The position numbers and the translations under genes are program-made. Source: an uncultured Bacteroidales bacterium (GTDB lineage: Bacteria; Bacteroidota; Bacteroidia; Bacteroidales; Muribaculaceae). Taken from it: a DNA stretch of 64,000 nucleotides. The stretch covers positions 62,001 to 126,000 of the forward strand of contig CAMWNG010000002.1 of NCBI GenBank assembly GCA_947175575.1, given 5' to 3'. This document shows positions 27,479-34,727 of this stretch, in pieces (position 1 is the stretch's first letter; each line of letters begins with the position of its first letter). The notes beneath the pieces were generated by a model. That model was not told the origin of the DNA and made no database searches. It saw only the letters and a program-made list of their open reading frames with translations.

Positions 27479-29335
27479 ATGAAAAACAAACCTGACCTAA
27501 GTTTTTGGAAGCTGTGGAATCTGTCGTTCGGATTCTTCGGCGTTCAGATCGCCTATGCGTTGCAAAGCTCGCAGGTGAGCCGAATTTTCTCGACCATTGG
27601 GGCCGATCCTCATGACCTGAGCTATTTCTGGATTCTGCCTCCTCTGATGGGGCTTGTCGTGCAGCCCATAGTGGGTGCCGCGTCGGATAAGACCTGGAAC
27701 CGCTTCGGACGCCGTCTCCCTTACCTGCTGTTAGGTGCGCTTGTGGCCATCGTGGTCATGTGCTTCCTCCCCAATTCCGGTTCGCTGGGTCTGGGTGTGT
27801 CGCAGGCCATCATCTTCGGCCTGGTGATGCTGATGTTCCTTGATACATCAATCAATATGGCCATGCAGCCTTTCAAGATGCTTGTGGGCGATTTCGTGAA
27901 CGAGCGTCAGAAAGGACTCGCATATTCCATACAGTCGTTCCTGTGTAACGCCGGCTCGGTGGTGGGTTACATCGCACCGATAGTGCTCGCTCTTTTCCTG
28001 AGCAATACAGCCCCCGCAGGGCAGGTGCCTCCCACAGTGACATGGGCATTTTATCTCGGAGCCTTAATCATGGCCGTGTGTGTGTTCTACACGTTCGCCA
28101 AGGTTAAGGAGATGCCTCCTCATGAATATGCCGAATATCACGGCATCGCTCCGGTTGAGGATGGCAAGAAGGAAAAGACAAATATGGTGAAACTGCTGGT
28201 CAAGGCTCCCAAGGTGTTCTGGACCGTGGGTCTGGTGCAGTTCTTCTGCTGGGCTGCCTTCCTGTACATGTGGACATACTCTACTGACGCCATCGCCGGC
28301 CATGCTTACAACGCTCCGTCGGTGACAGTGGCAACCGGTGTTACGGTCGACGGCAAGAAATATAACGATAAATATATCTTCAACGGACAGCGCCCCGTGA
28401 TTGTAGACGGTCACCTGGCTCTCGGTGGAATCACGGTAGACGGTACTTTCTACGAACCGGACTCCGTAACTGTCAACGGTGTGAAAGTGGTATCTGACGG
28501 TCAGGTGGTTTACGACCTCGGCGTTGCCGCAATAGGTCTTGACCCCTCGGCACCTGTTGAATTTGCGCATGCCGGCCAGACAGTGTCGATAAACGACGGA
28601 CAGCCTTTTGAGGTGCTTGAAGGCGCCACTGCCGTCACCGAACTCTCCCTCGTGCAGCCGGGAACAACGCTTACTATGGCCCATATCGCTGTCGAACAGG
28701 CCGACGGCAGCTGGACGCTCGACGAGACCACCCAACTTCCCGCCGCATCGGGTGCCGAAATTTCGGTAAACTATTCAACAGTGCTTAACGCCGCATCGAA
28801 AGAATATCAGAGCGCAGGCGACTGGAACGGTGTCCTTCTGGCTATCCAGGCCATCGCTGCCGTAATATGGGCCGCCGTGCTGTCGCGTTTCAAGAAACGC
28901 AAACCAGCCTACTCGCTGTCGCTCCTTATCGGTGCAGTGGGCTTCATCTCGGTTTATTTCATTACCAATCCTTATGTGCTTGGTGTAAGCTACGCGCTGA
29001 TGGGATGTGCATGGGCCGCTATCCTGGCTATGCCGTTCACCATTCTCACCAACGCGCTTTCCGGATCGCATATCGGTACATATCTGGGTCTGTTCAACTG
29101 CACAATCTGCATACCTCAGATTATCGCGGCTCTCTGCGGCGGCGCTATCCTCCACTGCTTCGCTCCCGCTGAAAACGGTGCTCCCGCCACAGTGTGGATG
29201 CTCGTAGTGAGCGGTGTACTCCTTGTAATCGGCGCATGTGCCGTCTGGAATATCAAGGAGACGTTCGGCAACCAGCGCACCGATGCTCTCGAGGCAATGG
29301 CCGAATCGCAGATGGTGGCCGACGAGGATATCTGA
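27479..29335 (+). CDS. MFS sugar transporter (SLC45/GPH-like) with large extracytoplasmic insert
   Basis: 618 residues, about 160 more than usual. The N-terminal half has the SLC45-like signature (LWNLSFGFFGVQIAYALQ; DKTWNRFGRRLPY between TM2 and TM3). After the TM7-like helix (VFWTVGLVQFFCWAAFLYMW, ~247-266) there is a ~165-residue soluble insert (~275-440) with repeated beta-hairpin phrases (GVTVDGKKY, GITVDGTFY, SVTVNGVKV). The remaining helices resume at 'LLAIQAIAAVIWAAVL'. By usual MFS topology the TM7-TM8 loop faces the periplasm. Bacteroidota relatives import maltose, sucrose or other oligosaccharides; the substrate here is unknown, although pulA in the same window makes malto-oligosaccharides plausible. 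Confidence 0.85.
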   Translation: MKNKPDLSFWKLWNLSFGFFGVQIAYALQSSQVSRIFSTIGADPHDLSYFWILPPLMGLVVQPIVGAASDKTWNRFGRRLPYLLLGALVAIVVMCFLPNSGSLGLGVSQAIIFGLVMLMFLDTSINMAMQPFKMLVGDFVNERQKGLAYSIQSFLCNAGSVVGYIAPIVLALFLSNTAPAGQVPPTVTWAFYLGALIMAVCVFYTFAKVKEMPPHEYAEYHGIAPVEDGKKEKTNMVKLLVKAPKVFWTVGLVQFFCWAAFLYMWTYSTDAIAGHAYNAPSVTVATGVTVDGKKYNDKYIFNGQRPVIVDGHLALGGITVDGTFYEPDSVTVNGVKVVSDGQVVYDLGVAAIGLDPSAPVEFAHAGQTVSINDGQPFEVLEGATAVTELSLVQPGTTLTMAHIAVEQADGSWTLDETTQLPAASGAEISVNYSTVLNAASKEYQSAGDWNGVLLAIQAIAAVIWAAVLSRFKKRKPAYSLSLLIGAVGFISVYFITNPYVLGVSYALMGCAWAAILAMPFTILTNALSGSHIGTYLGLFNCTICIPQIIAALCGGAILHCFAPAENGAPATVWMLVVSGVLLVIGACAVWNIKETFGNQRTDALEAMAESQMVADEDI

Positions 29336-29342
29336 TATTTTT

Positions 29343-30542
29343 ATGGAATCGATACGCTCTCTCTTCAAGATAGGTCACGGCCCCTCGTCGTCGCACACGA
29401 TGGGGCCGCGCAAGGCTGCCCAGATGTTCATGGCCGAGGCACCCGACTCGACGGCCGGGTGCCGGGTGACCCTCTACGGGTCGCTCGCGGCCACGGGCAA
29501 GGGGCACCTGACCGATAAGGCCGTGCTGGATGTCCTGGAGGCCAAATGGCCCACTGAAATAGTCTGGAAGCCCGAGACGGTGTTGCCATTTCATACTAAC
29601 GGCCTGATGTTTCAGGCGCTGGATGCAAACGGAAATGTGCTCAAGGAATCTACCTTCTATTCCGTTGGCGGTGGCGATGTGGTGCGCGAAGGCGAATCAC
29701 GTGTGCCGGAAGTGTCGATTTATTCAATGACCAGATTAAAGGACATTCAGGCGTGGTGTGAACGCACCGGCAAGACCTACTGGGAGTATGTGGGTGAGAC
29801 TGAAGGCGACGAGATCTGGGACTATCTTGCCGAGGTGTGGAAAGTGATGAAAGAGGCCGTGGAACGAGGCATAGACTCGGAAGGTGTCCTGCCCGGAGAC
29901 CTCGGGGTGCGCCGTAAGGCCGTCAGCTATTACATGCACGCCTCCGGTCACAATTCATCTCTGAAGTCGCGCGGACTGGTGTATGCCTATGCGCTGGCCG
30001 TTAGCGAGGAGAACGCCGCCGGCGGAAAGATTGTCACAGCACCCACATGTGGCTCGTCGGGAGTGCTGCCCGCCGTGCTTTATCATCTTTATACCTCGAA
30101 AGGATTCAGCGAAAAGCGCATCCTGCGTGCGCTGGCCACCGCGGGTCTTTTCGGAAATGTGGTGAAATACAACGCTTCGGTATCCGGAGCCGAAGTAGGT
30201 TGCCAGGGCGAGGTCGGTGTCGCATGCGCGATGGCTGCTGCGGCGGCCTCGCAGCTGTTCGGCGGTACTCCGGCTCAGATAGAGTATTCCGCCGAGATGG
30301 GGCTTGAGCATCACCTCGGACTTACCTGCGACCCGGTTTGCGGCCTTGTACAGATTCCTTGTATTGAACGTAATGCCTATGCTGCGGCCCGTGCCCTTGA
30401 TGCCAATCTGTATTCAGCTTTCAGTGACGGAAAACATAGCGTTGACTTCGACCGCATAGTCGAGGTTATGAAGCAGACAGGCCATGATTTGCCATCGCTT
30501 TACAAAGAAACAGCGCAGGGCGGTCTGGCCGTGATAAAATGA
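29343..30542 (+). CDS. sdaA: L-serine ammonia-lyase (single-chain, iron-sulfur)
   Basis: 399 residues from the ATG at 29343, seven bases after the transporter stop; this start gives the family N-terminus (SIRSLFKIGHGPSSSHTMGP). It deaminates L-serine to pyruvate and ammonia using a [4Fe-4S] cluster. The beta-domain is ~1-130. The alpha-domain carries the Cys ligands in TAPTCGSSG (~230), CDPVCGLVQIPC (~336-347) and SGAEVGCQGEVG. The first ~200 bases are noticeably richer in GC than the rest, but the frame is intact. It ends just before a long palindromic terminator. Confidence 0.94.
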   Translation: MESIRSLFKIGHGPSSSHTMGPRKAAQMFMAEAPDSTAGCRVTLYGSLAATGKGHLTDKAVLDVLEAKWPTEIVWKPETVLPFHTNGLMFQALDANGNVLKESTFYSVGGGDVVREGESRVPEVSIYSMTRLKDIQAWCERTGKTYWEYVGETEGDEIWDYLAEVWKVMKEAVERGIDSEGVLPGDLGVRRKAVSYYMHASGHNSSLKSRGLVYAYALAVSEENAAGGKIVTAPTCGSSGVLPAVLYHLYTSKGFSEKRILRALATAGLFGNVVKYNASVSGAEVGCQGEVGVACAMAAAAASQLFGGTPAQIEYSAEMGLEHHLGLTCDPVCGLVQIPCIERNAYAAARALDANLYSAFSDGKHSVDFDRIVEVMKQTGHDLPSLYKETAQGGLAVIK

Positions 30543-30545
30543 GAA

Positions 30546-30601
30546 TATACGCATAAATAAAAGGCGCGACCGGCCGGTCGCGCCTTTTATTTATGCGTAT
30601 A
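30546..30601. terminator. 56-bp perfect palindrome, bidirectional terminator between sdaA and HU gene
   Basis: Every base from 30546 to 30601 pairs with its mirror position (28-bp arms, no spacer). The centre is GC-rich with AAAA/TTTT shoulders, so each transcript strand gets a GC hairpin followed by a U-run. It starts 3 bases after the sdaA stop and ends 8 bases from the HU stop. Confidence 0.85.
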
Positions 30602-30609
30602 AGCCTTGA

Positions 30610-30882
30610 TTATTTGATTTTTTCGGCCAGTTCGCTGCCCTGTTTGAATTTAACTGATTTGCGGGCTGCGATGGTGATGGATTCCTTAGTGCGGGGGTTG
30701 ATACCTGTGCGTTCGGGTTTTTCGTTAACTGCGAAAGTACCGAAACCGAGGAGAGCAACTTTGTCGTTGTTTGCCAGAGCGCCTGCGATAGCTTCGAGAG
30801 CGGCGTCGACAGCTGCGCGAGCCTGAGCTTTGGTGAGCTGAGATTTCTCAGCCACGGCATTGATGAGTTCAGTTTTGTTCAT
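30610..30882 (-). CDS. hup: HU family DNA-binding protein
   Basis: 90 residues from the ATG at 30882 (MNKTELINAVAEKSQLTKAQ), which gives the standard HU N-terminus; an in-frame ATG 23 codons further upstream would pass through the promoter. HU is a dimeric nucleoid protein that bends DNA. The DNA-binding arm motif GFGTFAVNEKPERTGINPRT (~46-65) is present, including the conserved Arg, Asn and Pro. Monocistronic, with its own promoter and the palindromic terminator. Confidence 0.95.
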   Translation of the reverse strand: MNKTELINAVAEKSQLTKAQARAAVDAALEAIAGALANNDKVALLGFGTFAVNEKPERTGINPRTKESITIAARKSVKFKQGSELAEKIK

Positions 30883-30922
30883 GATAAAAGGGTTAGAAAT
30901 TTTTATGATTCTTAATTTTTGG

Positions 30923-30953
30923 CAAATATAGTGTAAAGATTTGAGAAACACAA
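30923..30953 (-). promoter_or_regulatory. predicted promoter of HU gene
   Basis: On the minus strand TATATTTG (30923-30930) with TTG (30951-30953) 20 bases upstream; the leader is about 35 bases. Confidence 0.65.
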
Positions 30954-31013
30954 TATTTTTTGATATTTTTTTAGAACCAAGGCCAAAATATTGAATATGG
31001 GAACCCTGAAAGA

Positions 31014-31934
31014 TTATTTTTGGGGCGAAAAAAGCCTGTATATGCGCCCGATTCCACGTCCGCCATGTCTTCCGTAAAAATATAACATACGGAATATCAG
31101 GCGACGCGCTCTCGGCTGTCGGGAGATTATTTCGGCTATTTTCCGGGGCGCATCCGGATCATCCGCGGCCCACCCGCACGCTGCACATATGTATTGCAGG
31201 TCAATCAGATGTTGCTTGGCGGGAAGAAGATTTACGCGGATATTTTCAAGTGCCGGTTCCAGACGGTCGAGACGGCCGCCGCCGTCTCGCATAAGTGAGA
31301 GCGGTTCGGGCACGACTGTCACTGTTTCTCCATGGCCGGGCATGCGCACACATACGGGATGAAGCATCAGAAGGCGATGCCCGAGTTCGACATCCTCTCC
31401 TACGCGTGCAACCTCGTCCCAGCCTCCTGCAAGTCTGAAAAGTTCTGTACGCGCCATATAGTGCAGTGTGGAGAACAGTGATTCGAATATATTGGCTCTC
31501 ACCATATCACGTGTCGTGAACGGGCGGAAGCGTTTAATTCCGCCCGGACCGGGCAGCCAGAGGTCCCAGCCTACGATCTGCGCTTCGGGCGTGGCGGTGG
31601 CCGCAGCCATGGCGCGGGTGCAGTGGTCCGGTGCCATCAGGTCATCCGAATCGAAGAACATTGTCCAGGGGGTGTTCACCACCCCGAGACCGGCATTCCG
31701 GGCCGCTCCGGGTCCGGGGGTATTTTCACCTATCACCCGCACATGGAACTCATCGTCGGAGTGAGCCGTGGCCCATGCGTCAAGCACAGCCCGGGTCGAA
31801 TCCGTAGAGTTGTTGTCCACGAGGATGAGATGTAACGGTCGGTAAGTTTGCGCGGCGATACTCTCCAAAGTGGGAGTCACCACCTCGGCACGGTTATACA
31901 CCGGAATCACTATGCTCAATTGCGCCTCGGACAT
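31014..31934 (-). CDS. glycosyltransferase family 2 protein
   Basis: 306 residues. It has a GT-A fold start (LSIVIPVYNRAEVVTPTLES), VDNNSTDST and the DxD-like FFDSDDLMAPDHC (~93-105). GDXG-like acceptor motifs are less clear. No membrane helices are evident, so it is cytoplasmic or peripheral. It ends the three-gene minus-strand cassette with an MBOAT acyltransferase (one base upstream) and an SGNH-like protein, which suggests it adds a sugar to a surface glycan that is then acylated. The C-terminus includes a basic segment (ISRQPRARRLIFRMLYF). Confidence 0.85.
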   Translation of the reverse strand: MSEAQLSIVIPVYNRAEVVTPTLESIAAQTYRPLHLILVDNNSTDSTRAVLDAWATAHSDDEFHVRVIGENTPGPGAARNAGLGVVNTPWTMFFDSDDLMAPDHCTRAMAAATATPEAQIVGWDLWLPGPGGIKRFRPFTTRDMVRANIFESLFSTLHYMARTELFRLAGGWDEVARVGEDVELGHRLLMLHPVCVRMPGHGETVTVVPEPLSLMRDGGGRLDRLEPALENIRVNLLPAKQHLIDLQYICAACGWAADDPDAPRKIAEIISRQPRARRLIFRMLYFYGRHGGRGIGRIYRLFSPQK

Positions 31935-31935
31935 G

Positions 31936-33462
31936 TCAGAACTGGAAATATAAGAAGGGTTCGTCGGTGTCGGCCGCGGCCGTGATTATTATAAGGTATA
32001 GGGCTAAATATGCGGCTAACCGCACGTAACGGTTGCGAGGCATGGATTCGAGGGCGAAAGAGTTGTGACGCCCGCGCCATTCAACCATGAACATGAGTAT
32101 TGCCGCGAACATGCCGCGACGCATGAATACGGCGGTTATGCCGGGATCCGGTCGATAGATTACCCAACCCACTGCAGCTACCGTAAGCAACGCAAAAATA
32201 ATCGTGAAGTTGAATTTCCGGGGCAGCCGTGTGATGAGCCAGCCCACACCGATACACAATGCCGCCATTATAACGGATTCCGGTCCTAAAAGTGCGAACG
32301 CGCGCATGGCATAGTGAAGATCCGGCGCACGGAAGAACACCCAGGAGAGTGCTAACAGGAGAAATGTCACTATCATGCCGACCATATCCTTGCGATCTGC
32401 CGGAGGAGTGTCGGCCGGACGATAGCGTCTCGCACCGCCGGCAAGAGCAGCAATATAAAGGAGTCCGCACAAAAGTCCCCATATTACGAATGTGAGGTTT
32501 GCGCCGTGCCAAAGACCGGAGAGCAGAAATACGACCAGTACATTCAGATAACGGTTGCCGCGGCGCGAACCTCCGATGGGTATATAAACATACTTCGTGA
32601 ACCAATTCATCAGCGATATGTGCCAGCGGTGCCAGAATTCGATGATGTTGCGTGAGAAGTAAGGATATTGGAAATTAACGGATAACTTGAATCCGAGTAA
32701 TGCCGCGGCTCCGCGTGCTATATCGCAATAGCCCGAGAAATCGGCGTAAATCTGAATGGCGAAGCATATCGCAGACCGGAAATAAATGCGTGAACTCATG
32801 TCATCGCTCCAATCGTTCCATAACAGGTTTACGAGTTCAATGAGTCCGTCGGCTACCGCGCATTTCTTGAACAATCCCCAGAGAATCAGACGCATGCCGC
32901 GTACGGCGCGCGCATAATCCCATGTGCGCCGCTCCAAAAACTGGGGCAATAGCTGTGTGGAACGCTCTATCGGGCCTGCCACAAGCTGCGGAAAGAATGA
33001 GATGAATCCGGCGAACGCCACGAAATTGCGTGTCGGAAGAGTTTCGCCTCGGTACACATCCACTGAATAACTGATGGCCTGGAAGGTGAAAAACGAGATG
33101 CCGACGGGGAGGAGAATGTCTATCGTGAACCAGTCGGGCATCCAGCCGAAAACCTCAAACAGGCGCCGCAGTCCGTTCCCGAAGAAGTGGAAATATTTGA
33201 AGAATACGAGATTGGCGAGATTTGCGCATACAGCCACAGTGGTCCAGAGTTTTCGGTGTGTGGCTGGTAACGCGCAAGCGAATGTGACTATGGTCGCACC
33301 TGAGAGCAGGAAGCAGAAGCGCCAGTCCCACCAACCATAGAAAAGATATGACATCACGAGAATCCAGACATTCTGTGCGCGCCATGAACGTCCGAGCACA
33401 AGCCAGTAGACCGCAAACACCAGCGGCATAAACCATGCGAAGTCAAGGGAATTGAAGTTCAT
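31936..33462 (-). CDS. MBOAT family membrane-bound O-acyltransferase (AlgI/PatA-like)
   Basis: 508 residues with about a dozen predicted membrane helices. The MBOAT signature is complete: FWHRWHISLMNWFTKYVYIPIGGSRRG (~270-296, cited in part) and the catalytic His in LSGLWHGANLTFVIWG (~318-333). Such proteins move acyl (usually acetyl) groups across the inner membrane for O-acylation of exopolysaccharide or other surface glycans. It overlaps the next gene upstream by four bases and is one base from the GT2 gene. The companion SGNH-like protein is the probable periplasmic transferase partner. Confidence 0.92.
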   Translation of the reverse strand: MNFNSLDFAWFMPLVFAVYWLVLGRSWRAQNVWILVMSYLFYGWWDWRFCFLLSGATIVTFACALPATHRKLWTTVAVCANLANLVFFKYFHFFGNGLRRLFEVFGWMPDWFTIDILLPVGISFFTFQAISYSVDVYRGETLPTRNFVAFAGFISFFPQLVAGPIERSTQLLPQFLERRTWDYARAVRGMRLILWGLFKKCAVADGLIELVNLLWNDWSDDMSSRIYFRSAICFAIQIYADFSGYCDIARGAAALLGFKLSVNFQYPYFSRNIIEFWHRWHISLMNWFTKYVYIPIGGSRRGNRYLNVLVVFLLSGLWHGANLTFVIWGLLCGLLYIAALAGGARRYRPADTPPADRKDMVGMIVTFLLLALSWVFFRAPDLHYAMRAFALLGPESVIMAALCIGVGWLITRLPRKFNFTIIFALLTVAAVGWVIYRPDPGITAVFMRRGMFAAILMFMVEWRGRHNSFALESMPRNRYVRLAAYLALYLIIITAAADTDEPFLYFQF

Positions 33463-34511
33463 AGGCGTCCTGGATGTGATTGTCGGAGTGAATCATTATA
33501 CACGAACTCAAGCAGTCGGAGGGCTTCAGGAGATGTGAAATGATAGCCGTCGTAGGTGGCATGTGGTTTGAAACTCCATTCAAGAGTAGCCCATTGGGCT
33601 GAGACGAAGTGATCTCCGAATATTTCACGCATAGCAGCAGAATCTGCAGGATTCAGCAGTGGGGGACGATCCTTTTCACGTTTTGGAGATGTTATGAGCG
33701 CAAATCGGTAGTTACACCCGGCGGAATCGAGAATCTCGGCGATGCGCCTCAAGTCACCTTTCTTGTCGTCATTGATGGAGGACTCTGCATAATATGGTGG
33801 ATACATCTTAAGACTATCTTTTGCCGAACCGCACCATCGAGTCGCAATATCCTCATATTCAGGAGTATGGTTGACGTTAATTTCTGTATTTGTGTCGGGA
33901 AGATATAGGCGAATATCTGTAGATGCACAGGGATTAATATTTGCAGGATCCATTCTATTCCTAAAAATTGCTATCGGCACATTATTAAGCAGGAATGATG
34001 CTGATATTGCTCTCTGCCATACCGAGAAGTATGTATTAAAATTGTATAACAGATCATTTTTCACAACCGGTGATGTGTAGAAAAGGCTACGCTGATATCC
34101 TTTTGTGATTCCGATCACGTCTAAGTCAATAATGATATACACGTTGCGTAATGGGGCGCGTGCTGCCAAATATTCCATATATTCACGCATCTGCTTGATT
34201 GACATTGCCGATGCGTCGAAATGGTATGGAACTGAACTTTCGGGGAGGTAGGAATTCCAAGCTGATAGATCTGTTGAAATCGTGAGAGATGAACCGAAGA
34301 TAAATGAGTCGAAACATTTTTCAGGCATGAGCCGTTCGAAATTTCGGACCGTCACTGTACCCTTATTGCCAAAATATGGGTATTCGATCTCCTTGTCGAC
34401 TGGCCTGATGATGTGCAATGGGTCAGTGGCATAGAACACGGCCCACAACACAGCGAGGGGGACGAGCGTCAAAAGAGCCGTGAGTCCGATGAACTTGAAT
34501 TGTGACTTCAT
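33459..34511 (-). CDS. SGNH-hydrolase-like membrane-anchored protein, partner of MBOAT acyltransferase
   Basis: 350 residues from the ATG at 34511; a nearby ATG at 34523 lies so close to the predicted promoter that it would have almost no leader. One N-terminal membrane anchor (FIGLTALLTLVPLAVLWAVF) is followed by a periplasmic domain. FDSFIFGSSLTIS (~75-87) supplies a block I-like Ser, and YDGYHF near the end supplies the Asp-x-x-His of block V, as in AlgJ/AlgX- or DltD-like O-acyl transferases. Sequence similarity is otherwise low, so the call depends on these motifs and on the neighbouring MBOAT gene. Its base composition is somewhat more AT-rich than its neighbours. Confidence 0.6.
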   Translation of the reverse strand: MKSQFKFIGLTALLTLVPLAVLWAVFYATDPLHIIRPVDKEIEYPYFGNKGTVTVRNFERLMPEKCFDSFIFGSSLTISTDLSAWNSYLPESSVPYHFDASAMSIKQMREYMEYLAARAPLRNVYIIIDLDVIGITKGYQRSLFYTSPVVKNDLLYNFNTYFSVWQRAISASFLLNNVPIAIFRNRMDPANINPCASTDIRLYLPDTNTEINVNHTPEYEDIATRWCGSAKDSLKMYPPYYAESSINDDKKGDLRRIAEILDSAGCNYRFALITSPKREKDRPPLLNPADSAAMREIFGDHFVSAQWATLEWSFKPHATYDGYHFTSPEALRLLEFVYNDSLRQSHPGRL

Positions 34512-34528
34512 GATTGGATTCATAACCA

Positions 34529-34536
34529 CAAAGTTA
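34529..34536 (-). promoter_or_regulatory. predicted -7 element for acylation cassette
   Basis: TAACTTTG on the minus strand, 17 bases before the chosen start codon at 34511. No convincing -33 box at the right spacing, so this is weaker than the other promoters listed. Confidence 0.4.
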
Positions 34537-34580
34537 GTAAATTCCCTAAACACGGACATCGTATTATCAAATATTTTTTG

Positions 34581-34588
34581 TAACTTTG
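34581..34588 (+). promoter_or_regulatory. predicted -7 element of tRNA-Arg
   Basis: TAACTTTG 12 bases before the mature tRNA 5' end, the expected place for a tRNA promoter in this phylum. Confidence 0.55.
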
Positions 34589-34600
34589 CACTCAACACAT

Positions 34601-34672
34601 GCCTTTGTAGTTCAATGGATAGAACAAGCCTCTCCTAAAGGTTAGATAGGGGTTCGATTCCCCTCGGAGGTA
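34601..34672 (+). tRNA. tRNA-Arg(CCU)
   Basis: A full cloverleaf can be folded. Acceptor: 34601-34607 with 34665-34671, with several G-U pairs. D-stem: GTTC/GAAC. Anticodon loop: CTCCTAA, with anticodon CCT reading AGG. T-arm: AGGGG-TTCGATT-CCCCT. Discriminator A at 34672; CCA is not encoded, as is usual in Bacteroidota. No integrase or direct repeat of its 3' end is seen nearby. Confidence 0.93.
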
Positions 34673-34727
34673 CAATCAGCCGGTCCGGACTCTGACTTGT
34701 CGGGGTCGGTAAATTTGTTTTTAAGAC

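Noticed and set aside
29343-29540. GC-rich start of sdaA as evidence of recent transfer or a fused fragment
   Set aside because: The reading frame, family N-terminus and domain order are continuous, so composition alone is not enough.
34601-34672. tRNA-Arg as an integration site
   Set aside because: No integrase, no repeat of the tRNA 3' end and no obvious island boundary were seen on either side.
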